A stretch of DNA of 64,000 nucleotides from Adiantum capillus-veneris (taxonomy: Eukaryota > Streptophyta > Polypodiopsida > Polypodiales > Pteridaceae), in the NCBI GenBank assembly GCA_014529385.2, contig CM043962.1, positions 47,861,098-47,925,097 of the forward strand, written 5' to 3'. The translations under genes and the position numbers were made by a program. The notes under the pieces are model-generated. The model saw only the letters and a list, made by a program, of their open reading frames with translations, was not told the origin of the DNA and did no database searches. This document shows positions 11,880 through 24,339 of the stretch, piece by piece; positions within the stretch are counted from its first letter, which is position 1; each line of letters begins with the position of its first letter.

Positions 11880-13133
11880 AAGCTAAATTCAGGGTTCCAT
11901 TTGGAGTAGACTATGCTAAACCAAAAGCTTCAAGGTAAAGTTTCACAATCGGAGGAGTATCTGCTAGGTCCTCCTCCTCCATCCACTTTGCATCCAATGC
12001 AGGGTAGTTCTTGAATTTAACCAAGAACTGCCTTCGGAATTTACCCTTATTCTTTTTGTCCTTATGTGCCAAAATCTCTTCAGGAACAAGGATCTCCTCG
12101 TTTTCCTCCACTTTGGGTTGCTCATCAGGCTCCCCATCTTCGGGCAAATCACCTTAAAAGGTTTCAAGAGACTCACATGAAAAGCATTGGGAATCCTCAA
12201 GTGTCAGGCAGTTTGAGTCGGAAGGAGACTTCATTGATCTTTTCGGAGATCTAGAAAGGTCCGTAGTATCGCATACTAAGCTTTGGAAAAAGCCTCTCCT
12301 TTCCTTTCTTCTTTTCAGACGTGCCTTCTCAAAACGTAAGAGCACCCAATCATCCTCCTTCAATTTGAAATCGCGACGATGGAGATCCGCTGCCTTTTTC
12401 TGTCATTCTTGAGATTTCTGCAAAGCCTCCCGGATCTTAGCAAAAGCCGTGTAAGTCGCGCGTGTATTCATCCACTTCAAAAATCTTATCTTTCGTGCTT
12501 AAGAAGGGTGGAACCTTCACAGCACCTTTCAATAATCTCAAATGGCGCCTTCCCCGTCGAAGAGTGTATAGTGTTGTATGCAAATGCCACCAAAGGTAGA
12601 TACTTTTCCCATTGAGTCTTCTGATCCGCGATATAAGACTTCTATAAATCTAAAACCACTGAATTGGCAATCTTAGATTGCCTCTCAGTCTGGGGGTGGA
12701 AAGATGACGAGAACTGCAACCGCGTGCCAATGTTCTCCCAAATTGCCTTCTAAAACAAACTCGTAAATCTGGGGTCCCTGTCGGAGACAATCGTCTCGGG
12801 CATGCCATGTAATATGAAAATCTGAGCCACGTCTCGCTAAATGATCCGGCTTGACTGTTTTCTTCACTCTGAATGAAATGAGCCTACTTGCTAAATCTGT
12901 CAATAATAGTCCAGATACCGTCGTGACCACTCTGTATTCTCGGGAGATCAAAAATGAAATCCATTGCAATACTTTCCCAGGGTCGGGTAGGTATGGGCAA
13001 AGGCTGTAACAATCCATGTGCTTTATGCCTGTCAAACTTGACCTTCTTGCATACCAAGCAACTGCGCACAAACTCGTCCACATCCTTCTTGAGTCTCGGC
13101 CAAAAGAAGTATCTCTCTACCCCTTTCATGGTG
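11880..13133 (-). pseudogene. Gypsy-A integrase C-terminus and chromodomain
   Basis: The minus strand reads the integrase zinc-finger end (SCLVCKKVKFDRH), then the core start WESIAMDFIFDLP (first catalytic Asp), IVSDRDPRFTSLF (second Asp) and FHPQTERQS (near the catalytic Glu), over 13129-12600 in shifting frames. Downstream are the GPF-like region and the typical HVSLLKPF block near 12190-12165. A chromodomain follows (12147-11911) with ILAHKDKKNKGK, FLVKFKNYP and DAKWMEEEDL, ending YLEAFGLA. Chromodomains direct insertion to chromatin marks in chromoviruses. Several frameshifts and stops make it non-functional. LARD-I interrupts the integrase at 13133/17562. Confidence 0.9.
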
Positions 13134-14354
13134 TGTAAGGTGCAACGGAAGTGAATGTTGAACTTTGCTCAAGATAAGTGCTCCGAATTGTGCTCAAGGC
13201 TCCTTTTACTTACAGAAGGGAGAGCCTTCCGTTCCTTTAGTGAGAGAGTGCAATGGACACAAACAAAGTGGATAAACACTGTGAATGAAGGTGCTACACT
13301 GTGAATGAAGGTGCTGAGACTGAGAGATAGAGAGAAGAATACGACACCAGAATGTTGTCAAACCCTCCACCAAAGGCCCCACTCTCTATGGCGAGAGCGG
13401 TCTACTTATGATTGCACAAATCTCTACAATGCTTTGGACTCGCCGATGATACCGACAACGATGAGGACGACGACGAGACGGGCTGAAATCTGAAAATGCT
13501 AATGGCTGAAATCTGTGAATCTTTATTTGCTGCATTCTGACTCTATGTCGATGACGACGGTACGACGACGACGCGCTGAAAACGTAGATGCTGAAATCTG
13601 CGTTTTCCGGGCTGAAACTGCAAACTTCGCAAAATCTAACCGTGCAACGAGGGTCTGCTGCGGGAAGGTGAGATCTGCGAGGTTTGGGACTTCTTCTGTG
13701 GGTTCTAAATGCTGAAAACTGAAAACGTTGATGCTTGTGGGGATTCCGTCGCGAAGATCTGCAAAAACACTGAAGTGTCTTGCAGATGCAAAAATGCTTG
13801 GGCTGAAAATGGTCTTGCTGTGGAGAATCTGCTAATGCTGGGGCTTCTGCTTGGTCTGTCGTCGCCAGGGATCTGCAAGACCAAAAATGCTGGCTGATCT
13901 GGTCCAATAAACCCTAGCTTTCTACTGTGAAGCAAAAACGCTAGGGCATCTGGGGGTTCTACTGAGAAGTTGCCTGTTGAGCGAGTGCGCCTGCGGCCTC
14001 TTTTGCTAGAAAGTGCTAGCGCTAGGTTTTTATTTATACAAACTTAGCAAATTTGCCCTACGTAGTTCCCAAACAAAAGACACTTAAAAATAATAAGTGA
14101 AAAATGTCAAAAATAGGGAAAATAGCTTTAATGCACTGGAAAATTCCCCTGATGGATTCTGATGGTAATGTTGATGATCATGCTCTGTGCAACCGGAGGA
14201 TATGCATCTACTTAAGTGTCTAGACATGCACGGTCTGCGAACAGACTCACAAAAGTGCCAGATCACTTCCTATTCTAGACTGACTGAACTGAATGAACCC
14301 ATATCATGAAGTAGCTTGTCCACGAACACATAGGGTTAGATGTGTCACGTAACA
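13134..14354 (-). repeat. LARD-I 3' LTR (1221 bp)
   Basis: Plus-orientation ends TGTAAGGTGCAACGG and TGTCACGTAACA. Contains the family landmarks: AGTGAGAGAGTGCAATGGACAC, GACGACGATG-rich triplets, repeated AAAACGCTAG units and AGTCACTTAAAAATAATAAGTG-like sequence. Confidence 0.92.
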
Positions 14355-15877
14355 TCCCCTCCTTTTCAAAGTGAGGTACTAGTACCGAACTGTATGGCGT
14401 CGAGGGAGATCGCCAATAGCATCTGGAAGAATCCTAGGAAGGACTCTTCGCCGGCCCACTCTGATGTGTGGGTCGTGTGATACTTGAACTTCATGAAGGT
14501 CTGAAATGCTTGCTTCTTTGGGCCGCGCCGAAAGCGACACAAAGTCATCTAAGGCTCCTTCAATGCTTCAACTTCATCGATAGTCATGCATCTAGTTGCT
14601 TCAAGAATCTTTGAGGCTAAAAAATCATGAAACCACTTCCAACACAAAAACATGAACATACCCATTCCATGTAAAGTGACTGGAAAAAGACTATTCTTCT
14701 GTAGATCCTGTGCATGCAATGTAGATGAACATAGAGACAGAGTGCCAAACCGTTCGTCAAACACACGCAAACAATGAGGTCGAATCTTGACTTTCTGATC
14801 TAAATCAATCAACTATGGCAATTCACAATGGAAATGCCTATGCTTGATGCTCAATCCTTCTTGTGCTCTTTCTACAACTGTGTCGTGTCAAGGAAGAGAC
14901 ATGGAATGTGACTTCCTTGATTGCATACTTTTCAGCTTTTCATGAGAAATCCGCATACATCTGTGCTCATTCATGAGTGAAACGTGCTCAACGTACAATA
15001 TGTCATGCCTAGAAAAAGGGATCACATAAAGCCGCTGACTAAAATACAGGAAACGATCATGAATGAAACACTCGAACAATGCATGCTGATGAATCATTCG
15101 AACACATAATACTTCCTGTAAGGGTTCTTTGGACCTAGGCTCGTCGTGTTGGATCGAATCTGCCTGGGGGGGTGTTGTGGACCTCGACTTGAAAGCTAAG
15201 ATTGATTCTTTGTGATTGATCGAATCTGCAACGAGGTTAGCTTCGCTAGAAAAAGCATCAACTAAACCATCATCCTTGTGAATAATCACGTCTTGATCAT
15301 ACAAATCATCATGCTTGTGAGAAATCACATCGTGATCATCATGCAAATCATTATGCTTGTCATTGTCATTCAAATCATCATGCCTATCATTATCAGGCAA
15401 TTCATCATGCTTATCATCATGCAAATCCTGTGTGTCATGCTTTGGAGAAGAAGAGACTCAGAGAGTCTCCTTTTCCCGAATTTCTTGCATCTGTGCTTAC
15501 ACTTGAGAAAAGAGTTGCAACATCTCTTCCATTCTTGCTTTGTTCTCGCGATCAGATTCTGCTAGTCTTGCTTTGTTCTCGCGATCAAATTTTACTTCTC
15601 TTGCTTTGGCTTCCAAGTGTGCTTGCTCGCTCTCACGCGCTATGGTTGCCATTCTTTCTTGGTACTTACGATCTATGGCTGCCATTATTTCGTCGCTTTC
15701 TAACTTCTTGTCCAACATCCTCTTGTCGAAAGCCTCCATAGGAGTTAGTGGAATCCTTGGCGTAGATGGGGAAGAGGGAGGGTCGGAAAAACCTCCTGGT
15801 GGGGAAAATTCGTCTTCGCCTCTCTCAGGCTCGTCACCTCCAAGCGAAGTATCCATTCCGCTTCGAGTGATGACCAT
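14355..15877 (-). pseudogene. LARD-I family protein (coiled coil, His/Asp repeats, conserved C-terminal domain)
   Basis: Starts at the ATG at 15877 (MVITRSGMDTSLGGDE). An Arg/Glu/Ala-rich, probably coiled-coil region follows (REVKFDRENKARLAESDREN), then His/Asp-rich repeats (DLHDDHDVISHKHDDL) near 15420-15280, a linker (SEANLVADSINHKESILAF) and the conserved domain EVLCVRMIHQHALFECF, LYFSQRLYVIPFSRHDILY, HVSLMNEHRCMRI, TLHGMGMFM and FKYHTTHTSEWAG near the 3' end. I know no family with this domain and assign no function. A stop near 15497, others near 14885 and 14815, and a frame change make this copy defective. LARD-III and -IV match it along its length. Confidence 0.8.
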
Positions 15878-16360
15878 CCACTGAAGTCGTGGGTTCTTGT
15901 GGTCTTGGGTTCTTAAGCTCACGAGGAACTTGGGTTCTTGTGGTTCTTGGTTCTTGGGTGTCTTGAGGTTCTTGAGGGTCTTGGGGGTCTTAAGGTTCTT
16001 GGGTTCTTGAGGTTCTTCTTTCGCTTGCAATCTGTGTTAGAGAAGGATCTTCTCTTCACCCGAGTTCTGCTCTTTTCTGCGGGCGCACCCTTGGCAGCCT
16101 TGCGCTCACACCAAGGTTGCTTTTTCCCACCTCACGTCGATTGGCCGGCCGCTAAGTGCACGGTCCGCTCTCAATGAGTGAGAAGAGGCACAAGGGGAGG
16201 CTGGACAAGCCCTTCTTTCGTGGGTTTCCTGTCACTCTTCAAAAACACAATTAGGAATAGACACGCCCAAGGACTTGGGTTACGTGCGACCACAAGAAGC
16301 AAAAAAAAAAAATCTTGTGGTCTTGTGGTTCTTTCCTTGAGTGATACTGAACACTACGAA

Positions 16361-16374
16361 AGCTCTGATACCAA
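16361..16374 (-). other. LARD-I primer-binding site (initiator tRNA-Met type)
   Basis: The complement reads TTGGTATCAGAGCT directly next to the 5' LTR. TGGTATCAGAGC is the classical plant element site complementary to the 3' end of initiator tRNA-Met. Confidence 0.9.
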
Positions 16375-17561
16375 TGTAAGGTGCAGCGGAGGTGAATGTT
16401 GAACTTTGCTCAAGATGAGTGCTCCGAACTGTGCTCAAGGTTCCTTTTACTTATGGAAGGAAGAGCCTTCCGTTCCTTTAGTGAGAGAGTGCAATGGACA
16501 CAAACAAAGTGGATAAACATTGTGAATGAAGGTGCTGAGACTGAGAGATAGAGAGAAGAATACGACACCAGAATGTTGTCAAACCCTCCTCCGAAGGCCC
16601 CACTCTCTATGCCGAGAGCAGTCTACTTATGATTGCACAAATCTCTACAATGCTTTGGACTTGCCGACGATGTCGACGACGATGAGACGGGCTGAAATCT
16701 GAAAATGCTAATGGTTGAAATCTGCAAATCTTTATCTGCTGAATTCTGACTCTATGTCGATGACGACAGTATGATGACGACGCGCTGAAAACACAGATGC
16801 TGAAATCTGCGCTTGCCGGGCTAAAACTGCAAACTTCGCAAATTCAGACCGTCCGACGAGGATCTGCTGCGGGAAGGTGAGATCTGCGAGGTTTGGGACT
16901 TCTTCTGCGGGTTCTAAATGCTGAAAACTGAAAACGCTGACGCTTGTGGGGATTCCATCGCGAAGATCTGCAAAAACGTTGAAGTGTCTTGCAGATGCAA
17001 AAACGCTAGGGCTGAAAATGGTCTTGCTGTGGAGAATCTGCTAACGCTGGGCTTTTGCTTGGTCTGCTGTCGCCAGGGATCTGCAAGAGCAAAAACGCTG
17101 GCTGATCTGGTCCAAAAACACTAGCTTTCTGTTGTGAAGAAAAAACGCTAGGGCATCTGGGGGTTCTGTTGAGAAGTTGCCTGTTGAGCGAGTGCTCCTG
17201 CTGCCTCTTCTGCCAGAAAGTGCTAGCGTTAGGTTTCTATTTATACAAACTTAGCAAATTTGCCCTACCTAGTTCCCAAGAAAAGTCACTTAAAAATAAT
17301 AAGTGAAAAATGTCAAAAATAGGGAAAATAGGTTAAATGCACTGGAAAATTCCCCTGATGGATTCTGATGGTAATGCTGATGATCATGCTGTGTGCAACC
17401 GGAGGATATGCATCTACTCTAAGTTTCTGGACATGCACGGTCTACGAACAGACTCACAAAAGTGCCAGATCACTTCCTATTCTAGACTGACTGAACTGAC
17501 TGAACCCATATCATGAAGTAGCTTGTCCACGTACACATAGGGTTAGATGTGTCACGTGGCA
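16375..17561 (-). repeat. LARD-I 5' LTR (1187 bp)
   Basis: Plus-orientation ends TGTAAGGTGCAGCGG and TGTCACGTGGCA. It differs from the left LTR by scattered substitutions and small indels over its whole length, so the element is not very young. Confidence 0.92.
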
Positions 17562-18599
17562 TGGTGGTAGCAATGCCGCGGTGACCCGTAAACGGTGGAC
17601 AGTGACATTCAGTCATAACATTTTCCCTCTTTGGCTGTGTAACGCACAACATGGTTTTTCTCATCAAGTAGCCATCCCGAATTGAATATCCTGCTACTGT
17701 CTCCCCATCCCGTATCCATGTAAAGATATCTGCAAAATCTGTATCTGTGGCATACTGATCGACCATATTCTCAAAGCTCGTATGATGTATTGTGGAAATA
17801 GCCAGAACCAACGGCTTCCGAGACAAAGCATCTGCCACCAAATTCTTATGTCCCTGCACATGGACAATCTGGAAGTGAAACTGTGACAAGATGTTTGCCC
17901 ACCGCATCTGCTTTTCCGATAGCTACTTCTATGACAAGTAGTGTAAACTCTGATGGTCTAGTAAAATCCGCTCCGAGTAGGCAGTGCCGCCACTGAGTAA
18001 GAGCATGGATAACTGCCAAAAGCTCTTTCTCATAAATCTGTAAGCAATGACATGGCCTTCTTGCATTAAGACCGCACCCAGACTACGACCACAAGCATCA
18101 CAATATACTTCAAATGACTTCTGCAAGTCCGACAAAGTCAAAACTGGTCCCGTAGTCAATTTTTCTTTCAATGTCTGAAAGACAGTCACCTTTGTGGGTC
18201 CCCACAAGAAAGGGACTCCTTTCTGTGTCAAGATATGCAAAGGGGAAGCAACCTCTGCAAACTTTCGGATGAACTACCTATAGTACGAACACAATCCCAA
18301 GAAGCTTCTAACTTCATGGACTTTCTTCAAATCGGGCCAATCATGGATATTCTCTATCTTGGCCGGATCCATCTCCACTCCTGCCCGCAAACACAATGTG
18401 TCCCAAAAAGTATATCTCTGGTAGAAAAAATTCACTTTTCTTCGCATTAATCACCAACTTGTGATCTCATAATGCCTGAAAGACCTGAAGCAGATGATCT
18501 CTATGCTTTGCCTCATCCTTGGAGAAAACAATGATATCATCAAAGAAAGTGCCAACAAATAGCCTGTACTCTCGAAAAATCCTGTCCATCATCCAGTTA
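17562..18599 (-). pseudogene. Gypsy-A RT C-terminus, RNase H and integrase start
   Basis: Minus-strand pieces: RT thumb (KKSEFFLPEIYFLGHIVF) near 18460-18390, RNase H (SFEVYCDACGRSLGAVLMQ) near 18110, MRWANILSQFHFQIVHVQG at 17907 onward, NLVADALSRKP, and the pre-integrase GHRGIATTM at the LARD-I junction. Several stops and frameshifts, for example in the GYYRRF-like region near 18290-18240. Gypsy-B interrupts RT at 18599/28783. Confidence 0.88.
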
Positions 18600-19181
18600 T
18601 GTAGCAGGGCTACAGTGTCACTTCACAGGACAGGCAGTTGGACAGTTAGCTACAGTTAGTCTGGTTCACACTGGATGGACCCTTTGGGCTGGGAGTGACA
18701 TGTGGCAGGGTACCTACGGTGGTCTAGTGGACATCGTGGCCAGGTCACCACCACCACTCAGTTTGGAGATAGACTTAGCTGGCTGGATGTTTATGAGCCG
18801 TTGGTGGCTCTTTATGGTTGTACATATGAGTAGTCGTTTGGGGCAGTTCTATTATCTTGTACGTAATCGTCTAGCAAGAGTCTTACACAGAGCACTGCTT
18901 CACCATCCCTGCACATCTGAGCCTCGACACCCCCATTTGTACCTGTGAGTCCTGGGCTGGAGCTGAGTGTGCTGCCACGCCAGCGGCCAGAGTCTTGTAC
19001 ATGGTTCTTTGAACTAGTCTAGTCCACATGTTCTGGTCCACTGTTGTGTCTCTGTTGTTATCCATTGTTTCTGCGTTTCATTATGTTGAGAGAGTTTCCA
19101 TTTGTTTGAGTGAGATTGTCACGCACATTGCACTGAGGGGCACCCACACTGTAGAGAGCACGACACATTATCCGCACTACA
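18600..19181 (+). repeat. Gypsy-B 5' LTR (582 bp)
   Basis: Starts with the perfect mini-hairpin TGTAGC-AGG-GCTACA and ends CCGCACTACA. It aligns almost throughout with 28208-28782 apart from scattered substitutions and a small deletion in the second copy. Confidence 0.9.
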
Positions 19182-19514
19182 GGTGCTCTCATTTTGGCTA
19201 TCACGGTGGGACCTCAACTGAAGTCTCACTCTGTTGAGTATCTGGTTTCTTCGCTTCGCTTGTGCAGCCTGTTGGTCTGGTCCAGTTTCACCCTTGACAG
19301 CTTAATCTAGTTGGTCTAGTCTCTCGCCTTGTTGGTCTAGTCCTCTCTCGCCCTGGTCCACCCAGTCTAGTCCTTCCTCGTCCTGGTCCAGCCACGTGGT
19401 CTGGTCACTCGCCCTGGTCTAGTAGAGTCTAGCCCAATGTTCAACCAAGTGAAGGTTGTCTTGCCCAAGTGAAGGTCTTCTTGCCCAAAGCTCGGTGGGG
19501 TTGGCGGTTGCTGC

Positions 19515-22500
19515 ATGACACATACAAGGAGGTCATTGGAGCGTCAAAGTGCACTACTGAGTCCTCTGAAGTACTACCACAGAAGGCGTCAACCCTTGGT
19601 GCCCAATAGAAGCATATTAACCCCATCACCCATACCTACTCATACGGCTACCTCCATTCCTTCGACCGGTTCTACATCCTCCAGGTCACCTTCTCCGGTA
19701 AGGCTCTCCCCCTTTTTGTTACAACAAGCTAGGGAGCAACAGACTCAGGCGCAAGAGGCCATGGAGGAGCTCACAAGTGTTCTGGCAAAGGTGAACATCA
19801 AGTTCCCTACCTTTAAAGGTCTCTCCGCAGAAGATGCAGACGACCATGCTTGGAGGTTTGTCTCTCTTTGCAGGGGTCGTGGCCTCAGCAGAGAAGACGC
19901 ATACCTGGTGCTCTTCCCGTCCACCTTGGATGGTCTTGCAGATAAATGGTACAGTCAGTTTGCTGAAAACCACGTTACTACTTAGACTATGTTAAGACAG
20001 CAGTTCTGTGAAGCTTTCTGACCAGGGGATTATCAAGAGAAGATTCTAGGTGAGTTGGCCAACCTGTTGCTCCAGCCCAAGGAGACATTTGCAGAGCTCA
20101 TGACCAGAACAAAGTCCTTGGTCGCCAAGCTGCCTCAGCAACCAGGGGAATTCATGGTGAAGAAGTGGGTAGAGAAGGCTTTGCCTAAGACTTCTCAACA
20201 AAAGCTCAGAGAAAGTCTCCGTCCTGAAGCCAGTCTGGAGGACTTTGTTGCTACTGCTACTAGAATAGATGGAGCATAAAGACAGTTCACTGACTCTCCT
20301 CAATTAGATATTGCCCCTGTACTCGTGGACAGTCCATCAAACCCCTTGACTTCTTTAAGAGGGGAACTGGAAGCCCTAAAGTTACAGCGGGCCCTTCACG
20401 AAGAGAGATCCTTCTCTCTCAGACAGGAGAAGCCTCCACATCAAGAGGCTTATGATCAACTTAAAAGAGAGTTAGAAGAGCTCAGGTCTCAGCAGGAGAC
20501 TAAGGCTATGGTATGGTGTAGTTCATGCCGCTCTCCAGGACACCCTCCACAGGACTGTCCCCTTCGCTCTTATTGTCACTTCTGCGAAAAATCGGGTCAT
20601 GAAGATAAGGATTGCTACTATATAAAGGGATTGCACAAAATACAGCAAAGTCTTGGTCCTACTCTCCAACAGGGGTTAGCACCAGCATCCAACATGGTTT
20701 CCCACTACAGCCATCCCAACTACATGCCACCTTTGCTCAATACCCCTGTTGTCCAAGGTATGTCAAGTACTTTCCCGACTCAAAGTTTTTATAATGCTAA
20801 TGCCACCTCAACCCCTCAGAGCTTCTACACTTTAGCCTCCAACTCCATGCAGCAACCACCTCGTCCCCCGTTTCGTCCTTCCAATCGGCCCATACTCTGC
20901 TACAGATGCGGAGAATATGGGCATTATCAGAGCAAGTGTCCTTTACCTGAGGGGTCCCCTCCTTGTCGTCATTGCCCTGATTCAAAAGATCACTACAGTA
21001 AGGATTGTCCCACGCAAAGGGCATCCACGTCTTCAAGCTCGACTCTGAACCAGCAAGAATTCACCTTCCCGAAGATAAACTTGATTACTGTGAACACCGT
21101 GCCTCAACCATCACCTGCTACTCATGTGGTTAAGCCACTACAAGAGGAGGAGCCTGCTGGTGTCCTTACTCGGGCACAAAGAGCAGCTCTTGGTCTCAGT
21201 TTGCCCACAGGTCCACCTCGCCAGTCCTCACTTCCTCAAGCAGGTCTATTTGACCCAAAGGACGAGTCCTTCAAAATTTCTCAGAGCAAACCAACTTCCC
21301 TGTTATCTGACATTGATGGAGCCTTCTTGGAAGCAGTGGCTGACTTGGAACAGATTAAGGCCCCAAGGGAAGCCCGGTTCGAAGGCGCCAAGCCCACAGC
21401 AGAAGCCATCTTGAAAAATACTTTTCAACAGGTGTCACTATATGATATGCTAAGGCTCGACGCCACACTTAGAAGTGACACCCTGTCAGTCATTCAGTCT
21501 CTGTACCCGGGGGCTGGGCCTAGTGGCGGGCACCTCCCTGTACAGCCCTCAGAGTCTTATTTGATTTCCTATCCATCTGCTCCCCTCACCGATTATAAAA
21601 GTCCTCGTCTCACTGTATCTATTCTTGGGCACCAGCTATCCGGCGTCATTGTTGATGGTGGATCTGGAATCAATTTGATGCCCGAATTCACTATGATGGC
21701 CTTAGGTCTAAAGCCTACCCGACCTGCTCCTTTCACTGTTACATTGGCCGATCAGAGAACAATCTACCCAGTGGGCATAGTCGACAAGGTGCCTCTGAAG
21801 GTACAAGATTTCACTTTCAACTTGGATTTTGTGGTAGTTAATCTTCCCCACGTAGAGGGAGGTTATCCCTTGCTGATTGGTAGGCCATGGTTGCGACATA
21901 TGAAAGCACTTCACGACTGGGGAAACGACGCCATGTGGATACATACTCCTAGCTCTCCTATGCAACAAATTCGTCTCGAAGGAGGTATGGATCCGATCGT
22001 TCAGCATAGCTCTTTGTCAGTAGTGTCCAACCCTGACTTGGAGCAGCCGGTCCCTCCTGATGGGTCCGATGAAGACTTACTGCAGTGGTTAGAAGCTACC
22101 TCTTCGATGCCATGCTATGTAGTCTCTCTTCAACCTTTACCAAAAGATTCACCCTCTCCCCCTGATCCTACACCTGAAGCTAAACTTGAAGCTACAACTG
22201 AAGCCAATAATCCCAGTCACCCAAGTGAGCCAGAACCAAGTGGACCGGTCTCTGGTGTCCATCCTTCAGAGGGTCCCTTGATGGAAATCGTCGGCCTGGG
22301 TGAGCCTATAACCCACCATAGAAGGGGGAAAAAGTCCCCCTTGCAAGAGTTGGCCAACACCCCAGCTCCTCCCTTAGCCTCTACTCCATCTGACTCTCCA
22401 CCCATGCCGGAGCACTTTGAGGTATCTGAGGATTTACCATTTGCAGAGCTTCCATCAAGATGGTTGCAGGAAGAGTATGCTGATTTCAACATTGATCAGA

Positions 22501-23400
22501 TGCCAGCTCATAATGTCCAAAAGCTAACAGAGGCGGCTCGGTCTTCTCTCCCTGACGCAGCCTCGCCCACTGCACGGCCTGACCCAGTTAGAGAAGTCAA
22601 CCTAGGCGGCGCTGACAACCATCAGCCCATCTTGTTAGCCACTTGGTTATGGGATCACCCTGCTCTACTCGACCTGGTAATCTCTTTCGTGCGCTCTTTC
22701 AAGGATGTGTTTGCATGGTCTTACCACGATTTGGAAGGAATCCTAGCAGAGCTAGGAGTCCACACAATTCCTCTGCTTGAGGGGGCAAAGCCGGTCAGAG
22801 GACGGGCTTACAAACTGAATCCCAAGTATGCAGAAGCAGTCAAAATCGAGTTGGAAAAAATGCAAGAAGCAGGTATTATTGTACCAGTAGAGCACTCAGA
22901 ATGGTTGTCCCCTATGGTTATTGCCCCAAAGAAGCAATCCAACAAAATTCGAGTTTGCGTCGACTACCGGGCTCTGAATAAGGTCACAATCCCGGATGGA
23001 TTTCCGACACCTTTCACTGAGAGAGTCCTCGAAGATGTCATGTATAGTATAGTTTTATGGACGGGTTCAGCGGCTACAATCAGTTAGGAATACATCCTGA
23101 CGACCAAATCAAAACAGCTTTTGTGACTCCCTGGGGTATTTTCATCTATACTAGAATGTCTTTTGGGCTTAAAAATGCACCGCCTTCTTTCAATCGCATA
23201 GTATATCTCATTTTTTGTCCTCTGCTTACTGATCACCTTCGCATGTTCATGGACGACTTTTCCACCTTCTCGGGTGCTCAATGTTCGACCCCAGTAGAAA
23301 ATCTAAAGGAGCATCTTGCTCAGCTCTCTGCAGTCGTCCTCAGGTGCAGAGAGGCACGTTTGAAGCTCAATCCGAACAAGTGTCATTTTCTAAGGTTTGT
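19515..23400 (+). pseudogene. Gypsy-B gag-pol (Gag, four CCHC knuckles, protease, RT fragment)
   Basis: Gag begins near 19515, with the capsid-like block DDHAWRFVSLCRGRGL and DGLADKWYSQF. Stops at about 19984, 20024 and 20278 interrupt it. From 20325 a 920-codon frame runs open to 23087. It contains knuckles CSSCRSPGHPPQDC, CHFCEKSGHEDKDC, CYRCGEYGHYQSKC and a degenerate CRHCPDSKDHYSKDC (about 20520-21010), protease active site VIVDGGSGINLM near 21650, and RT start GIIVPVEHSEWLSPMVIAPK then VCVDYRALNK near 22870-22980. A frameshift near 23050 moves RT to another frame (MDGFSGYNQLGIHPDDQIKT, FMDDFSTF as the catalytic block near 23250). RT stops at a deletion near 23395 (NPNKCHFL). It cannot encode a complete enzyme. 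Confidence 0.88.
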
Positions 23401-24339
23401 GATGTGTGCCAGCGCTATGGGCCGAAGCCAAGTAAGCAATCCAACCGTCCTCTGCAGGTTTCGATGGCATGGCTACCTTTTGAGAGATGGGGCTTGGACT
23501 TTGTGGGTCCAATATATCCCCCGGCTCAACCAGGTAATCGCAAATATCTGCTAGTGGCTACAGACAATGCAACAAAGTGGGCAAAGGTACTGGCAACAGT
23601 AGATTTCACTGGCAATACAGTAGCCAAATTTTTATATGAAAATATTTTATGCAGATTTGGATGTCCCTTAGAGATCACCAGTGATAGGGGCAGTCATTTT
23701 GTCAATGACATGATCTCAACTTTATTGGCAAATTACAAGATTTTTCATCGCAAGTCGTGCTCTTATTACCCTAGAGCCAATGGGCAGGCCGAGAGCACCA
23801 ACAAGGTTCTGATTGCACTCCTGAGGAAATCATGTCATCTCCATCCAGCATCGTCGGCTCAGGCTGTGCACGGCACTCTTTGGGCATACCGCACATCTTT
23901 CAAAGCAACAACGAATCAAACGCCTTTTCAACTCGCTTTCGGTTTGGAAGCCATAGCTCCATTTGAGTTCAACTCCGGATCCCCTAGGGTGGGCAGTCTG
24001 CGTGCAAGTTGGGGCATGGAATCTGCTTCTATATCCCGTCTCACCTTATTGGATGAAAGCCGCCGTTTAGCTTCACATGCTCTGCAAGAGGAGCAACTTC
24101 GTTGCAAAGCGTGGCATGATCGCCACCTCAGAAAGCCAAGAATAACGCAAGGCACACTAGTGCTACTCTATCAGGCAAAATATTTGAAAAAAGCAAAGAA
24201 GCTGGTTCCAGCCTGGCAAGGGCCCTTCATAGTACAAGAGATTTTGCCACAGGGGGCTGTCCAGTTAGTCACTTTGGAAGGCGTTCCTTTGCCACTGGTA
24301 AATGGCTCCAGAATCAAGTGCTATTACTCCTCTGAGTAA
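23385..24339 (+). pseudogene. Gypsy-B integrase (core and C-terminal part)
   Basis: Integrase inserts element DNA into chromosomes. The open frame shows the last half of the zinc finger (CDVCQRYGPK), WGLDFVGP with the first catalytic Asp, ITSDRGSHF with the second, and NGQAESTNK with the Glu, so the DDE triad is present. The C-terminal part has KARRTSF-like sequence and VPAWQGPFIVQEILPQGAVQL near 24210, with no chromodomain, and ends at 24339. The 5' part of the domain and all of RNase H are missing because RT sequence is fused to it near 23395 in a different frame. Confidence 0.88.

Larger units (their letters stand above)
13134..17561 (-). mobile_element. LARD-I: non-autonomous gypsy-type element, TSD TGGTG
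   Basis: Complete element with LTRs 13134-14354 and 16375-17561, flanked by TGGTG at 13129-13133 and 17562-17566. Internal region 14355-16374: polypurine tract next to the left LTR (complement of 14355-14371) and initiator-Met-type PBS next to the right LTR (complement of about 16361-16374). There is no RT, RNase H or integrase. It carries the LARD family ORF. It sits in the Gypsy-A integrase zinc-finger region, which reads across the site (GHRGIATTM joins to MKGVERYFFWP). Confidence 0.93.

Noticed and set aside
13386-13935. Overlapping ORFs of 60-177 codons inside LTRs (also 33743-34276 and 36196-36571)
   Set aside because: They lie in LTR U3/R repeats, change frame between copies and have biased Arg/Ser/His composition from triplet and minisatellite repeats.
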